NCBI GenBank assembly: GCA_022695795.1
Contig: MU404148.1
Location: 1 to 64,000 of the forward strand
DNA from: Biscogniauxia marginata
Lineage: Eukaryota; Ascomycota; Sordariomycetes; Xylariales; Xylariaceae
Length of the DNA: 64,000 nt
Direction of reading: 5' to 3'
Made by a program: the position numbers and the translations under genes
Part shown: positions 34,921 through 46,991 of the stretch, in pieces
Layout of the letters: every line of letters starts with the position of its first letter
How positions within the stretch are numbered: the stretch's first letter is position 1
Notes under the pieces: model-generated
Told to the model about the DNA's origin: nothing
Databases searched by the model: none
What the model saw: the letters and a program-made list of their open reading frames with translations, nothing else

Positions 34921-36034
34921 GGTGCTTTTTGGCGTTGACAGAGCTCTAGAATCGAATGGTTTGGATGGAAGCGGGGATATCAAGGCTACCTGAGGCCTGC
35001 TAAGGTAGTTGTTGAAGGCGGACGTTGGACGATGGCGATGATGAAAGGTCGGCTGGGGTCGGTGGCCGGGCTTGCGACAACAAGAAATTGAGAGCACGGA
35101 CCAAGTTGGGGGAGAGCCAAATGTACGGCCTTAGCTCGAAAATTATGTACGAATTACGTACCTAGTCAGCACGTGCTTGTCACTCGTCACAGCTCCAGTT
35201 GGCTACCATCGGTACATATGTACATGTACCTGCCTTGTGTGATCTCTACCTCAGGTAAGGTAACATGCAGGAACATACTAACATAACCGTGGAGGCGGTA
35301 TTTTGTTTAACCTTAGTTGTCTCTCAGGTAGGTATATCTTATTCTCTTATCTTTCATTTACTTAGGTAAGTATACATATAAAGATATCACTATAAAACTT
35401 CTTTTAAAGTACTGAATAACTTAAAGTTTTAATGTTTATTTTATTTATTTTGTTTCTTTTTGTATATATACAGTATGCCTTAGGTATACTTCATTTATTA
35501 TTATTAATTCTTACCTTTCTGTTTCTTTATAAATGCCGAGTTCCCGCCTTGGGCAGTGCTAATCTAAGACGAGCGTTACGGGTATCCCACCTGCCAGCGA
35601 CCCGCTTTTTGCCTGACACGGGAGGACCCCCAGCTTTGGACCAATTCGCGTTCGAGAGATGGGAGAATCGAGATAAGCATTCCCCTAATTGCAACCTTAG
35701 CCCTCCCTATGCTGCCTTTCCGATAACTCTCTGCTCCCACGTCCGATAAATATTTCCCATTGTCCATCTTCTGCCGCTCATTTACTGCCGTTCAACCTTC
35801 AGAATTGTAATAGTTATTCTTTAGATATCCTCATAGCCTGCCTAGAACCTTGAACCTAGAAAAAAACAACCCTCGCGACACGCCAAAAAAAACCTCCGAA
35901 GTTCCTAGTGAAGCCATCGATGCTCTAAGTTAGAGCAAAGCTCCGATCGATCGCCGGATGCCGCGATGATATACTAGGGCCGTTCCGCGATCACTACCGA
36001 ACTCGCCACGCATTGCGCCAGTATATCTGCCAAC
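34921..36034. promoter_or_regulatory. 1.1-kb divergent promoter between tms1 and the Mch1-like transporter
   Basis: Both start codons face outward from this stretch. It contains TACCTAG/AGGTAGG words at 35157-35370, an AT-rich segment (35370-35530) with TATATATA, and a pyrimidine-rich part near 35760-35800. The short ORF at 35432-35749 is hydrophobic only because of its T-rich composition and is not called. Confidence 0.5.
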
Positions 36035-37880
36035 ATGACTTTGGACACCCAGGCATCTACTTACAATGCTCGCATTGTGTCGAGCGTAGCCGCCACCATC
36101 ATCTCCCTGGCATGCGGTACTAATGTAAGGTCTCACCCGGTGGCTTTCATCTACATATACCTACTCGCGATCCGCTGACTATAGATACCGGGCGATAGTA
36201 TGTCTACTCGGCATGGGCTCCCCAATTCGCCGACAAGTTGCTCCTGTCCGCCACCGAGAGCAACCTGATCGGTCTGGCAGGCAACTTGGGCATGTACTCC
36301 ATGGGTGTTCCCGTCGGCATGTTCGTTGATGCTAAAGGGCCCCGGCCCGCCGTCATCATCGGATCTGTCCTTCTCCTGCTGGGCTACTATCCCTTGCACC
36401 AGGCCTACGATGCCGGCCATGCCTCCGTCGGTTGGCTGTGCTTCGTCTCCTTCCTATCCGGCTTCGGAGGCTGTGTCGCATTCGCTGCTGCCATCAAGAC
36501 CTCTGCCTTGAACTGGCCTCACCACCGGGGCACCGCCACCGCTTTCCCTCTTGCTGCCTTTGGACTGAGCGCTTTCTTCTTCTCTCTGCTTGGCTCTCTA
36601 TTCTTTCCCGGCAGCCCGAGCAAGTTCTTGTCGCTGCTGGCCTTCGGCACCTTTAGCATGACCTTCGCTAGTTTCTTCTTTCTACGTGTGTTGCCTCATT
36701 CGCCCTACACAAGTGTTCCTGCTGCCGATCCCGGCTTGATGGAGTCGCAGGAGCCACACCGTTCTACGTCGCTTGACTCTCCCAACTCCCACGCTGGCCG
36801 TGTAAACCCATATGAACCTGGTATGTCGCCCAACTCCACCAACTCCACGATGACCCAAGAAGACACCGAAGCCTCGGACCAAGGGGACGAGGCCAACGAG
36901 CCCCAAGAACCCCCCAACCCCATTGTACCTAGCCGCACGGTTGACCTCGAAGCCGCTGCGCACTCGACCCCTTCGGACGTCCCGGACGAAGCAAACGAGA
37001 GGTCCTCCCTTTTATCCCGATCCACCTCGTCTTCTTCATTGCCAGGCGAAATATTAGTGCAGAACAGTGTTGATATGGAACATTCTCATCGTGTAGATAT
37101 TCGTGGCATGAATCTATTGAGAAACTTTGAATTCTGGCAACTTTTCACCATTATGGGCATCCTGTCCGGTATCGGCCTGATGACGATCAAGTGAGTGTTT
37201 GATCCGGGACGTTAAAATTTTATCTCGAGTCCACATACTTACGTACTAACCACAAATTCAGTAACATTGGCAACGATGTCACGGCTCTTTGGAAGCACTA
37301 TGATGACTCTATTGACGATAAAACCCTCGTTCTCCGCCAGCAACTGCATGTCTCTATCCTGTCGATCGGTAGCTTCGCCGGACGACTCCTCAGCGGCGTG
37401 GGCTCTGATTTCCTTGTCAAGGTGCTTGGCGCAAGCCGCGTGTGGTGCCTGGTGATCGCCTCGGGCATCTTCTCGTTGGCGCAGATCTGTGCGCTGAACG
37501 TCCTGAACCCACACCTGCTCGGATTCGTGTCCGGGTTCAGTGGGCTAGGCTACGGCTTCTTGTTCGGTGTATTCCCGTCCATCGTTGCTGAGAGCTTTGG
37601 CATCCACGGCTTGAGTCAGAATTGGGGATTTATGACACTGTCGCCGGTGATCTCAAGTAATGTTTTCAACCTCTTCTACGGTTCCGTCTTTGATGCTCAT
37701 TCGGTCGTCGAGGCGGACGGCACACGCACCTGCACCGAGGGTATCGAGTGCTACTGGTCCGCGTACGTGGTGACTCTATGCGCCTGCGGTCTTGGCTTTA
37801 TTGTCACGCTGTGGGTCATCTGGCACCAATCGTGGGCAAAACAGAGCATTACCTCGATCAAGGGCCACTCAGTGGATTAA
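36035..37880 (+). CDS. Mch1-like major facilitator superfamily transporter
   Basis: Probable vacuolar or plasma-membrane MFS carrier of the Mch1/nodulin-like group; the substrate is not established and 'monocarboxylate' is a homology label only. Model: 36035-36124, 36199-37190, 37262-37880; 566 residues. Six N-terminal helices (ATIISLACGTN-YVYSAWAPQF, NLGMYSMGVPVGMFVD, GPRPAVIIGSVLLLLGYYPL onward) are separated from six C-terminal helices by a long hydrophilic loop. That loop (about residues 195-320) is rich in Ser, Asn, Pro and Glu. The second half opens with NLLRNFEFWQLFTIMGILSG and includes GRLLSGVGSDFL and GLGYGFLFGVFPSIVAE. It is divergent from tms1 and convergent with bst1. Confidence 0.88.
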
Positions 37881-40496
37881 AGAGAGCGCTCTTGGTCTTT
37901 CGTTTCTCCCGTTGCAAGAGAGATACACAAGTGCTCATCAAGTTAGTATCTGGTTGATCTATCTTGGACGGAGAAATTTATCTACTACAAACAGACCACT
38001 TGCTACATAAATAGGGAGCATCTCCCTTTTTTATTTATTTATTCAAGCTTCGATGTACGGACATAGGGATAAAGGACAGCTAGATATTTTTGAATGGTCC
38101 GAGCCAGAGGGACAACATATAAAGGACATTTACGGACGTTGTTGCTGAATTTAGGATTATAGATATAGATGGCGTCGGAGTGGGAATTTGGGTTAGTGCT
38201 GGGGTTTGGGTTCCCGGCCTTGGGGGGTGTTTTGGTTTTATACAGAGGCGAGAAGGGTGGAAAGCAAGTAGAGAGAACTGTGCCTCTAGTCGTTTACACA
38301 TAGATAAGATAGGTGGATAGGACTTAACAAGACTGGTCCTTCTGAGGAAATACATATGCATTATCTTAGTGTCCTTGTCTCTAGTGTTTATGCCGAGACG
38401 AAAGTCACGTCGTGCATGAGACTTGAGCTGAGCCACGTTCACGGTCCATGGCGAAGAGGGACGTCGAGCACCGGTTCTCTCGGATCACCCTCTAGGCCCG
38501 AGCAGAGTGCGCTATCTCGCGAGTATGTACACTAGCTTCTCTATTCTATGGCTGAATGTCTGGCTCGGCGTTTCTTGCCCCGGCTTGGGGCTGGGGGAGG
38601 GGGGGGATAGCTGTTAGGGAGGAGGACGGCAAGAGCTTAAAAGGGGGGCAAAACTACATATTTCTCGAACATTTCTCTTCATTTGCAGCATCCAATCAAT
38701 ATTAAAAGGCTCTTGCGTTTTTTTCTTTTTCTTTCTTCTTCTGGGATTCCCAACATCAGTAGCCTGACGGATGAAGGCAGACAAGCAACCTGTAAGCCAT
38801 ACTTGAGATAACTACCTCAACTAACCCAGGCTACTATAGCCGATGGCGTGATTTCTCTCTGTTGAACTCTTTGATAGAAATGGAAACGAGCAGTACCTAG
38901 AGAAAAGGCCGGTCGGTTAGAGCAAGGAGCGCAATGGCGAGGCAGAAAGTCTACAGTATATTTGGCCTAGTCATTCGAGCATGGCAGAGCAGGAATAGAT
39001 GTAAATAGACCAATTTCGCTCAGGGGACCTCTCTAGCGATCTAATAGCGACCCCCTTCTTTATATCGTCTCGCTCTATTTGCTCCTCCACGCTCCCTTAG
39101 TAATTACATGCCTATATAACTAACTAACCTAGGGATGTCCTAACTTGGCGTATGATCTCGATACAAAATCAAGGCTGTTGTTACTTTATATAGCTGTGTA
39201 GAGGCACACAAGAGCTCAGCATGTAACCACCAACTTCTACTAACCAGGTGTATGGGGATAATATCGATACACCTGATTTCGGCATTGCAACCATTAGGTA
39301 GTCATCCGGTGGGTGAGTAATGAGCGGTACCGTTATCTTAAGAGCAACACGCGGAATGCCTACAAACTACCTAGTTTGTACCAAGCTACGTTCCTAGAGT
39401 AGCGGTTATGCAGGCCTTCTAGCTTGGACAATGTCTTATTTTTTTTTTCTTGATTTCAACTCTCAGTATCTGAGCTGTCTATCTGGCTGTCTGCCTCTAG
39501 ATATAGGGTAGCTTGCAAGCTACTTGTCCTTGGTTTATCGCCGTGCGCCTTATCTCAACATGAAGAGTGTAGCCGGTTCGCACGGTTAGGGCCCCCTAGG
39601 AGGTCAGACAGGCCTATATCCTCTGTGAATTACATCGTCCGCCCCCTCAAGTCAAACAGACAGCCAAGAGAGTTTTTCTTGCGCGCATGTGCTAGTTCAC
39701 TCCTTCGCGCGGCATATTACATCCAAGGTGGTGCCTACGGCAATCACTTCTCTTATCCCTTTCTCAGCCCATCTATTACTTCTGATTCGTGCATATTAGA
39801 GGATATGAAGTTGGTTGTCCATTGCCGACTTTTCTCTCGTCGCCCGCCTGTGTGGAACCTCCCGCCCATTGTGTCGAAGGAACCCTTCATATTCCTCAAG
39901 TCCGACTCTGACAATACCATTGTAAAGAGTACATAGGATTAATCTCTGCCCAGACACTAGCTTAGGCGTAAAAATGCGGCTTGCACCCCGACAGGCTCGA
40001 GCCGTATTAAATGATAGTGACGAAAGAAACTTCAGTCCCTGCTGGTTCCGAACAAATGACATAGCAGGAGGGAAACCCCGTCACCAAAGCCTAACACCGG
40101 TCCATGGAATGATGCGAAATGCCGTAGAATCAAACAAAAAAAAGTAATATGTTCCCTAGTGCCCCCCCCAAGGACGAAATTTTCTCATCCGAAAGGAAAC
40201 TGATCGATATTTGGTGGATAGAAATGAAACTGATCGTTCAAATATACGTTCGAAACACCCCCATGAACTCCGTTAGTCCACTAGGCCTTGGTGTACGCTT
40301 AGAGTATATACAAGAACGAGATACCACCCCAGGCTGAAGGGTATTCTCTCACTTTGTGTTCATATTCTTATGATCACTCGAAGGTGTAGCATCGAGACAG
40401 CCGGTATCCAAATCCTTCTAATTGGATATTCGGGAGGAGGGTCTGTCGTTGTAGGGATGTGTGAGTATGCGTCTAGAACTCGCACCATACTAGTAT
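37881..40496. other. 2.6-kb convergent intergenic region; no gene recognised
   Basis: Lies between the 3' ends of the transporter and bst1. It contains G-rich GGGGGAGGGGGGGG near 38592-38607, T-rich runs near 38718 and 39438, and CTACCTAGTTTG-like words. Short ORFs here (for example 39625-39936 on the upper strand) have no recognisable domain. No structural RNA was identified. Confidence 0.5.
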
Positions 40497-43400
40497 CTAA
40501 GGCTCCTTGCCTTGCTTCCGACCGTCTGGCGATTCATCGTCAAACATTGATTTTATCCCGGCGAGAGTCCAGGAGTCAGATGTTGAGTGGATAGCTACAA
40601 GCCATGCAGCTACCAAATTGACTAGATAATGTAGCATATAGGCGTAAGACACACCATAGACTGCAGCGTAGGTGGCTATTCCGAAGAATAGAACATTTGT
40701 TAAGTGTCGAAGTCGACTGGTAACTGGCGGAATCATCTTACCCACCGTCAAGGTCTCAACCAAGAGTATGAACGGCATGATCGACATCACATTGTGATGC
40801 GATGAGAATGGTGTGAACCAGCGTACAGCTAGGTTACGTATCCAAACAACCAAGGTGGGGAGATTGATTGGCAACACCCACAACATAAGAAGAAAAATCG
40901 TGTGTACATAGTTTCTAAAGTTGATATTTGCGGGCGATGGATTTTCCTGTGCAGACCGATGGGCCCGAACAGTTGTACTTAATTGGACAAGGCAGGAGAC
41001 GACGTATGCAAACTGGTAAGGAATCAAGGTTGATACGAGAAATAGAACGACCCCGGTGGTTATGAGTCGTCGACGTGGGGACGACGTCGTAAACACTGGC
41101 GGTAAAACACCTCTGGGCGATAGTGCGCGCTTTTTCTCATCGTGCCGAATAACCGTACGAGCAAAGATCCAAGCATAAAGGGTGCTGAGCAGGGCAACAA
41201 GGAACAGCGCCACGTAGTTAAGCAGGACACAAACTCCCACGCAGATGATACCAATCATTGGAATCAAGAACCAAAAGAATGGATCCGTAGTCCCAACTAG
41301 CAGGTCATTCTGCCCTAAGTTGATAGCAGACGTGCTGTTCCGCCATAACCAGGCACTTTTGTACTCGGACGAACTTGATTGGCCTATTGAAAGCGACAAA
41401 AGGGTCATCGATAAGAGCAGCATTGGTAATGATCGTCGAAGGCTACTGTCGAGACTTTCAGAGAAGGAGACAAAAACACCAGTGCTATCATACGTCCGGA
41501 ATTGTCTCCGCAATACCAGTGCCATTATGAGCAATGGAAAGGATGCAAAAACGGTGCGGTAGCGCATATACAACTTTCCAAGACTACCCATCGGGTCGAC
41601 ACTGAGCTTAATAGAAATGGGCAGGCCGCAGGTCGGGTCCGTCCAGAATTGGAGACTGAGTCCATCACCGCTTCGTTTGGGCTTGATAGGTGGAGGCATA
41701 TATGGCGAGACACCATGGAGGCTAATCTCCACTTCTCGAGTATTTACAAAATATTTGGACTCGTAAGGCTCGGATAGATATTGCCGTACTAGTGGTCTAA
41801 ATAGCTCCCGTCGTTCGCGGCAAACTTGCTCCCCGACCTCTAGGTTGTATGCCAAGAGGCTGCTTTGGACCGACGGAATTCGAACCTCAGTAACCATTGG
41901 CCGCTTCGAGGGAAGATGAAGTTGTAAGCCGAACGCTAAAAGCCGCCTAACACTGATGTGGCGGGTCAAATGTGCTTGATGGGAATCGCTGAACTCGGCA
42001 ATTACCCATCCAGAAGTTGGTGATCCTGTTTTGTCCACAATCGCAACGAATTCGTGATCTGAAATATCCTTGATATCGTACTCAAGATACGAAAACGGTG
42101 GAATTTGTTGCTCGCCTTCCAAGAAGAACGGCTGTTTCGTTGCACGCGTAGAAGCCGGCAAGGCAACTACATCAGACGCCGCATTCTTACAAGCAAAGCG
42201 TGTCGAGCCCGTATTCTCATCCGAGAGATCCATGCTCATTGAAAATGGCAAATTGGTCTGCCCTGGTTGCAGGGGGTAGACACTGCAGAACAAGACTTCC
42301 AACTCCCCATCCTTTCCAGACTCGTCGATTTGACTATCCGATAATAACGTGAATCTTTTACCGCTAGGAACCCCTTGCGGTGGAATAGGGAGTAGGTAAG
42401 CTTTCGGTTTTCTGTGTAATCCAAGGTTACGAAGTACAAGCCTCTCTCCTTGAGCACTGATCGCGTTGAAATCATCTCCTAATGTCAAGAGGGTATTCGG
42501 CTGCATCTTGGGTAGAGCCTTCTCAGTTATACTCTCCATCCCGGTCAGTAATCTCTTCTTGAAGGCTTCCATCCGCACGGCGCGTGGCTTGGTCTGGGAT
42601 TTCCCGCGAACGTCGACAACATCATATAACGCACGAACGATGACCTTTCGAGACTGGTCGCACCACGTGATTGCTTGATGATCCATGCTTGTCCAAACGT
42701 TGGGTATTGTAGATGTAAAGACGGTGAATCCATGAGTCTCGGGCACAATGGATTCCAGACTAGCGTAATCCGAGGGTACTACAGTGTCTAGGCCACCGCC
42801 AGCAATGGACACTAGAGTGACCTGCCCTAGAGAATTTTCGGATGACGATTTCTTTGAATATGCATGCCGCCAATACTCGTTGATGTCTTGATATATTTTG
42901 ACAATGAGCGGATCGAACGTGACGGGCGGCCGCGCGTGCGGCGCCGACATGGTAATGATAGTATTAATCGAGTTTGGTTGATAGTTTGGCATGATGAACG
43001 CCGTCCGGGCAACAATACCTCCCATAGAGTGACCCAAAATAATGACTGACGATGGATCCGGAAGGTTGGGATCTCGCTCAGAGGTTTGCGGATCAAGGTA
43101 GAGAGACAGGATATACCTGACGGCCTCATTCACATACTCGGCCTGGTCCAGCATGGTTTGACCATGAAATGCAGTGAAGTCTTCGTTGAAGTCGACTGAG
43201 AAGAAATCCAAGTTCTTTACTCCAGACTCGGAAGCTGTAGCATCGTGTTGAAGAACATCGTGAAAATATCGGGCGGATTCGGAAGCAATGGACCGCACCT
43301 GCTTATAGCTACCGGCGTTCCCTGGTATAAAGAGCACTGGGATGCCCCTGACCTAATTCCCACGTCAGTTATCATGCAAAATCGCACAGCTTCAAACACG

Positions 43401-43966
43401 CTCTGTACCTTCGGCGCACTATCTATTCCTTGCTCTCGGTATAGGTGTAAGGAGTACTTGCTCGCGAACCGAGTGTGTTCGGTATCAAAGTCGGTGAAGG
43501 GAACGAACGACGGATTCATCCACGACATACGACATCCCTTGGAGTCGCAATGAAGTGTGTTGGAAGAGTATAAGACGGACAGTAGCAGAGCGATGCCTAC
43601 CGCACTCGTAAAGAGTGTCAAGAGCGATATAGCCCACGGACTCCGAGACCCCTGCCGTCGCCGCCATCTGATTTTCCCTTCGGCCATCTTCTCACCATCG
43701 ATTCCTATATCGCCGGGAGATATCGTCGCAGATGTTGCAGCTTCCTTGGTAGCGAACCCATCCCGACCGTCGGAGAGCTGCCAATTGATCTGAGTGCTTG
43801 ATGTCCGACTTCGCGCAGAGGAAGATCTAGTGCCAGAAGTCCGGGTGTAGCGAGCATGACGCTGAGAGGGCTTGACGTCGTCTGGTTTGGACTGCACAGG
43901 AACACGAGAGGCCTTGACAGGAACGTCGGCGCTGTCTTCGGACGAGCCTGACGAGCGCCTCTGCAT
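40497..43966 (-). CDS. BST1: GPI inositol-deacylase (Bst1/PGAP1)
   Basis: ER lipase that removes the acyl chain from the inositol of GPI anchors, allowing ER exit and quality control of GPI proteins. Model: 43409-43966 and 40497-43352; 1137 residues, a little longer than yeast Bst1 (1029). The N-terminus is a disordered Ser/Arg-rich cytosolic tail, then one transmembrane helix (about 112-135, WAISLLTLFTSAVGIALLL). The PGAP1-like alpha/beta-hydrolase domain has PVLFIPGNAGSYKQVRS (oxyanion side) and the nucleophile motif GHSMGG (Ser about 295). The luminal linker is followed by a C-terminal block of about seven hydrophobic helices. The only intron lies immediately before VRGIPVLFIPGN. It works in the same pathway as Mcd4 about 20 kb away. 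Confidence 0.95.
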
Positions 43967-46900
43967 CGAGGAGGAAGAGGCTCCCGCGAGAGACCTCTAC
44001 AGCTAGCTAGCCGGTGCGACTCGAAGGGAACCGATAATGCACCAATGGATGGAGTCTCGATGAGTTTCGAACGTTATGTTTGAGTTGGAAGGACGTTGCG
44101 TGTCATACGCTGGACGATTGTTGAGAATGACGCTGGGCCACAGCTCGAGACACGGGGTCGGAGGTTTCGCAGCGAGTAGCACGTAGGGGGGCCAAGATAC
44201 ACAAGCCGGTATGGAGATTGTCGATCTCATTAAGGGTTAGAATTGGACCTGGGTTAGTTGGCTATGCGTAGCTCTTCTCTCTCTCTTTTTTTTCTTCCTC
44301 CCTCCCTTGGAATAACGAACGTGGTACGCTAAGCGATTGGTCTCGTAGCGATTTGAAAACGAAAGAGTAGGTAGCTAAGGCAACCAGGTAAAACGGGCGT
44401 CGGTATCGAAATCTTGGTGGTTGTAATTGTTTGTTGTTGCCGTTGGCCGCGACATGTAATGCCTGTGGAAAGTGAGGAGCTGCCCGGACGGGGGATTCCT
44501 TTTTTTGGAGAGGGCTGCGATTCGGCAATGCTGCTGCAGCCAGTTCGAGTTTTCTTGGATAGCGGTTGACGCTCAATCTTGTTGGAGTAATTGGGGGGGT
44601 TTTTGCTTTAATCGCAGGGAAGAGGCTGGTACTGTAGGTACCTAACCTAGTGTAGTTAATTCTCCTCGGTGGGGTCCGCCTTGCCGGACCTACCTGCAAC
44701 CTGCACCTGCACCTAGACGATCTAGATACTGACAGGGGTTAAGGTTAGGTAGTTAGTGACGATACCACCACTAGGTATTGTTACTTGGCCAATGATGTTA
44801 AGCTGACCTTGTTTGCTGCAAGTATCGGCGACCTGACTTGCTTAGGTACAGTAGTCCCGCTACGTGCACTGAGACTGAGTCCATATTTTATTTCTCTTCC
44901 ATGTTTTCCCTGCCTTGAATAAAGTCTATATTACATGCGGAGCAACATAAAAAACAATTTTCATAGGTAGGTTGCTACATATATGTAACAGATGATACAA
45001 ATGGACTTTTGAATTGATTGCATGGAATTAATCATATGGGCAAAGTAATTTATACTGCTTTTGAAAATTAAGATATGTTGAATTTAGGTATCCATCTTGT
45101 ACTCGTACTTTGCTTGCCGGTTGTTTCACGACCGTTTTACACAAATGAGGAGACGAGAAGGAGAGATTGGAATTGAAGAAACAAAAGTTTCCATGCTGCT
45201 ATGTGTAATATCATTATTAATCGATTTACAGCTTACATACCTATGTAGGGATCCGGCTTAGAAAGTTGCTTCCTTGTCCTCGCTACCACGTATTCTACAA
45301 CCAAGTTGCATCGGGTCATCATTCATTTACCTCGATGGAAGGCTGATGTGCACCACACTTTTACGACGACTTGGCCAAACATCAGACGTTAGGCACGATT
45401 ACTTCTGGGACTAGCCGCTGACAAGGCAATTGGCCGGCCACTCGTTCCCTCACGTCGCAGGACTGTGTATATAGTAGGCATGAGATAGGGTACACGGTAC
45501 ATAAAACAGCAGCATCGACGAGTAAGCGTGTCTCCCTGAAAAGTGAGAAGCTCGTGTTGTCGAACTTGCAGGATTTAGATTGCTGCATGACTCTAATCCA
45601 AGGTAGCTTTACGAAGTGCTGTACGGATTACCTAGCGTAAACTTGGAAGAACGTGCCAAACCCAGCTGTTCGTGTTTATTCCTCTCTCGCCCTCGGTAGT
45701 CCGACGAACTATATCCTGCACATGCAATGCAGCCGTTTATAATTGCCAATGAGGAACAAGCCTCGTTTCATATCGGCGCCACATACCGGTTCGTTATTGG
45801 TCCCCTTTTCGTTTTTTATAGAAAGGCTTGAGTGAAGCTTTGACCGTGGAGCAGACCAGGGGGTATTATAATCTGTAAACCGTAGAGATCTTACATACCC
45901 GACATGTACGACTCTTTCTGAATCTCCAACAGCTTAACTCCGAGAACTTGACTTTGCGTAGGGAACCGGATGCCCTGAACTATCAACTACCTACGTCGTA
46001 TGCCATTCAATCTATCAAGCTTATCTTGGTGCTTGGTCTGATCTTCGAGATGCCCAAGATTGGTGGGTCGCTTGTCACGTCATACAAGGGATTGATTTCG
46101 TATCTTGTACTCGCAATTCTTCCGAAGGAGAGGCCAAGATATTGGCAGATCGACGGAACCGAGATAAGCACCTGGAGGCTGGCCCAGAAGGCTTCACAGG
46201 GTGCTTTCCGAGCTTCCCGTTGAAACAATAAATACTAGTATATCTAGCACACCTCGATACTCACCTTACACCGCTTGCGTGATTATACAAAAACTCAGCT
46301 ACCCATCGCTTATCACACATCTCCCCAGGTTGCCAAGACCTACGGCGCCTGTGCACTTGTACCGCCGCTTCCGGACTTCCAGAGGCGGCACATCGATGAT
46401 TACGATGTACCTAGGTCAGTTAAGGCGTTTAGAGAGGACCCGGTTTTGCAGTGGTTTTCCCTTCTTTTCACTTTTTGTCGCAAACAGCATTTGTCTAGTG
46501 GCGGTCTATGCCATTCTAATGGCATTCTAGAAGACCGACTTACACACCTAACGAAACGAGGATTGACTACGGTAAGTTAGTAGGCAGAGAATTTGGATTG
46601 GTCCAAGCCACAGCTTATTGGCTCGCGGACGGGCTCAAATGGGTCGCCACAAAATCTCATCCATCCAGGTGAGGTCCGTCCACTGCAGCGGGAAGTACAT
46701 ACACCGACCGCCACAGCTAGGTGTGGCGCAACAGGTACTATTACAGAACTAAACGCGTCTGCCTTCCAATAGGTATCACTTAAACCTGCATAACGCGACA
46801 AGGCTGAAGGAGACCGCCAAGGCTACTACCTCCTAAACTTACCACTATGCGATGCGATGCGATGATTCAACACAGATGAACTAGGAATTCGGAGGCACAA

Positions 46901-46991
46901 GACTGAACCAATCAATGGTAACTCTCTAGTTCTTCGTTGCTGTGTACCTCACACATGTCCATCTCTTAAAGGAGCCCGTCGCGAATCATAG
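43967..46991. promoter_or_regulatory. 3-kb divergent region between bst1 and pms1
   Basis: Both flanking genes start outward. It holds TAGGTACCTAACCTAG-type words near 44636-44650, AT-rich DNA around 44890-45080, and a pentamer repeat (ATGCG)3-4 at 46847-46864, about 130 bp before the pms1 start. Lower-strand 44262-44699 is open but low in information and probably bst1 leader. Overlapping short ORFs at 45948-46228 on both strands have no recognised domain. Confidence 0.45.

Noticed and set aside
34447..35097. 216-residue lower-strand ORF overlapping tms1 exon 1
   Set aside because: It is an alternative frame across exons and introns; only the short segment starting at 34920 is used as tms1 exon 1.
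44262..44699. 145-residue lower-strand ORF upstream of bst1
   Set aside because: Low-complexity Pro/Arg/Ser-rich translation with no domain; more likely leader or promoter DNA.
45948..46580. Small genes on either strand between bst1 and pms1
   Set aside because: Overlapping short frames without domain, start context or introns that extend them.
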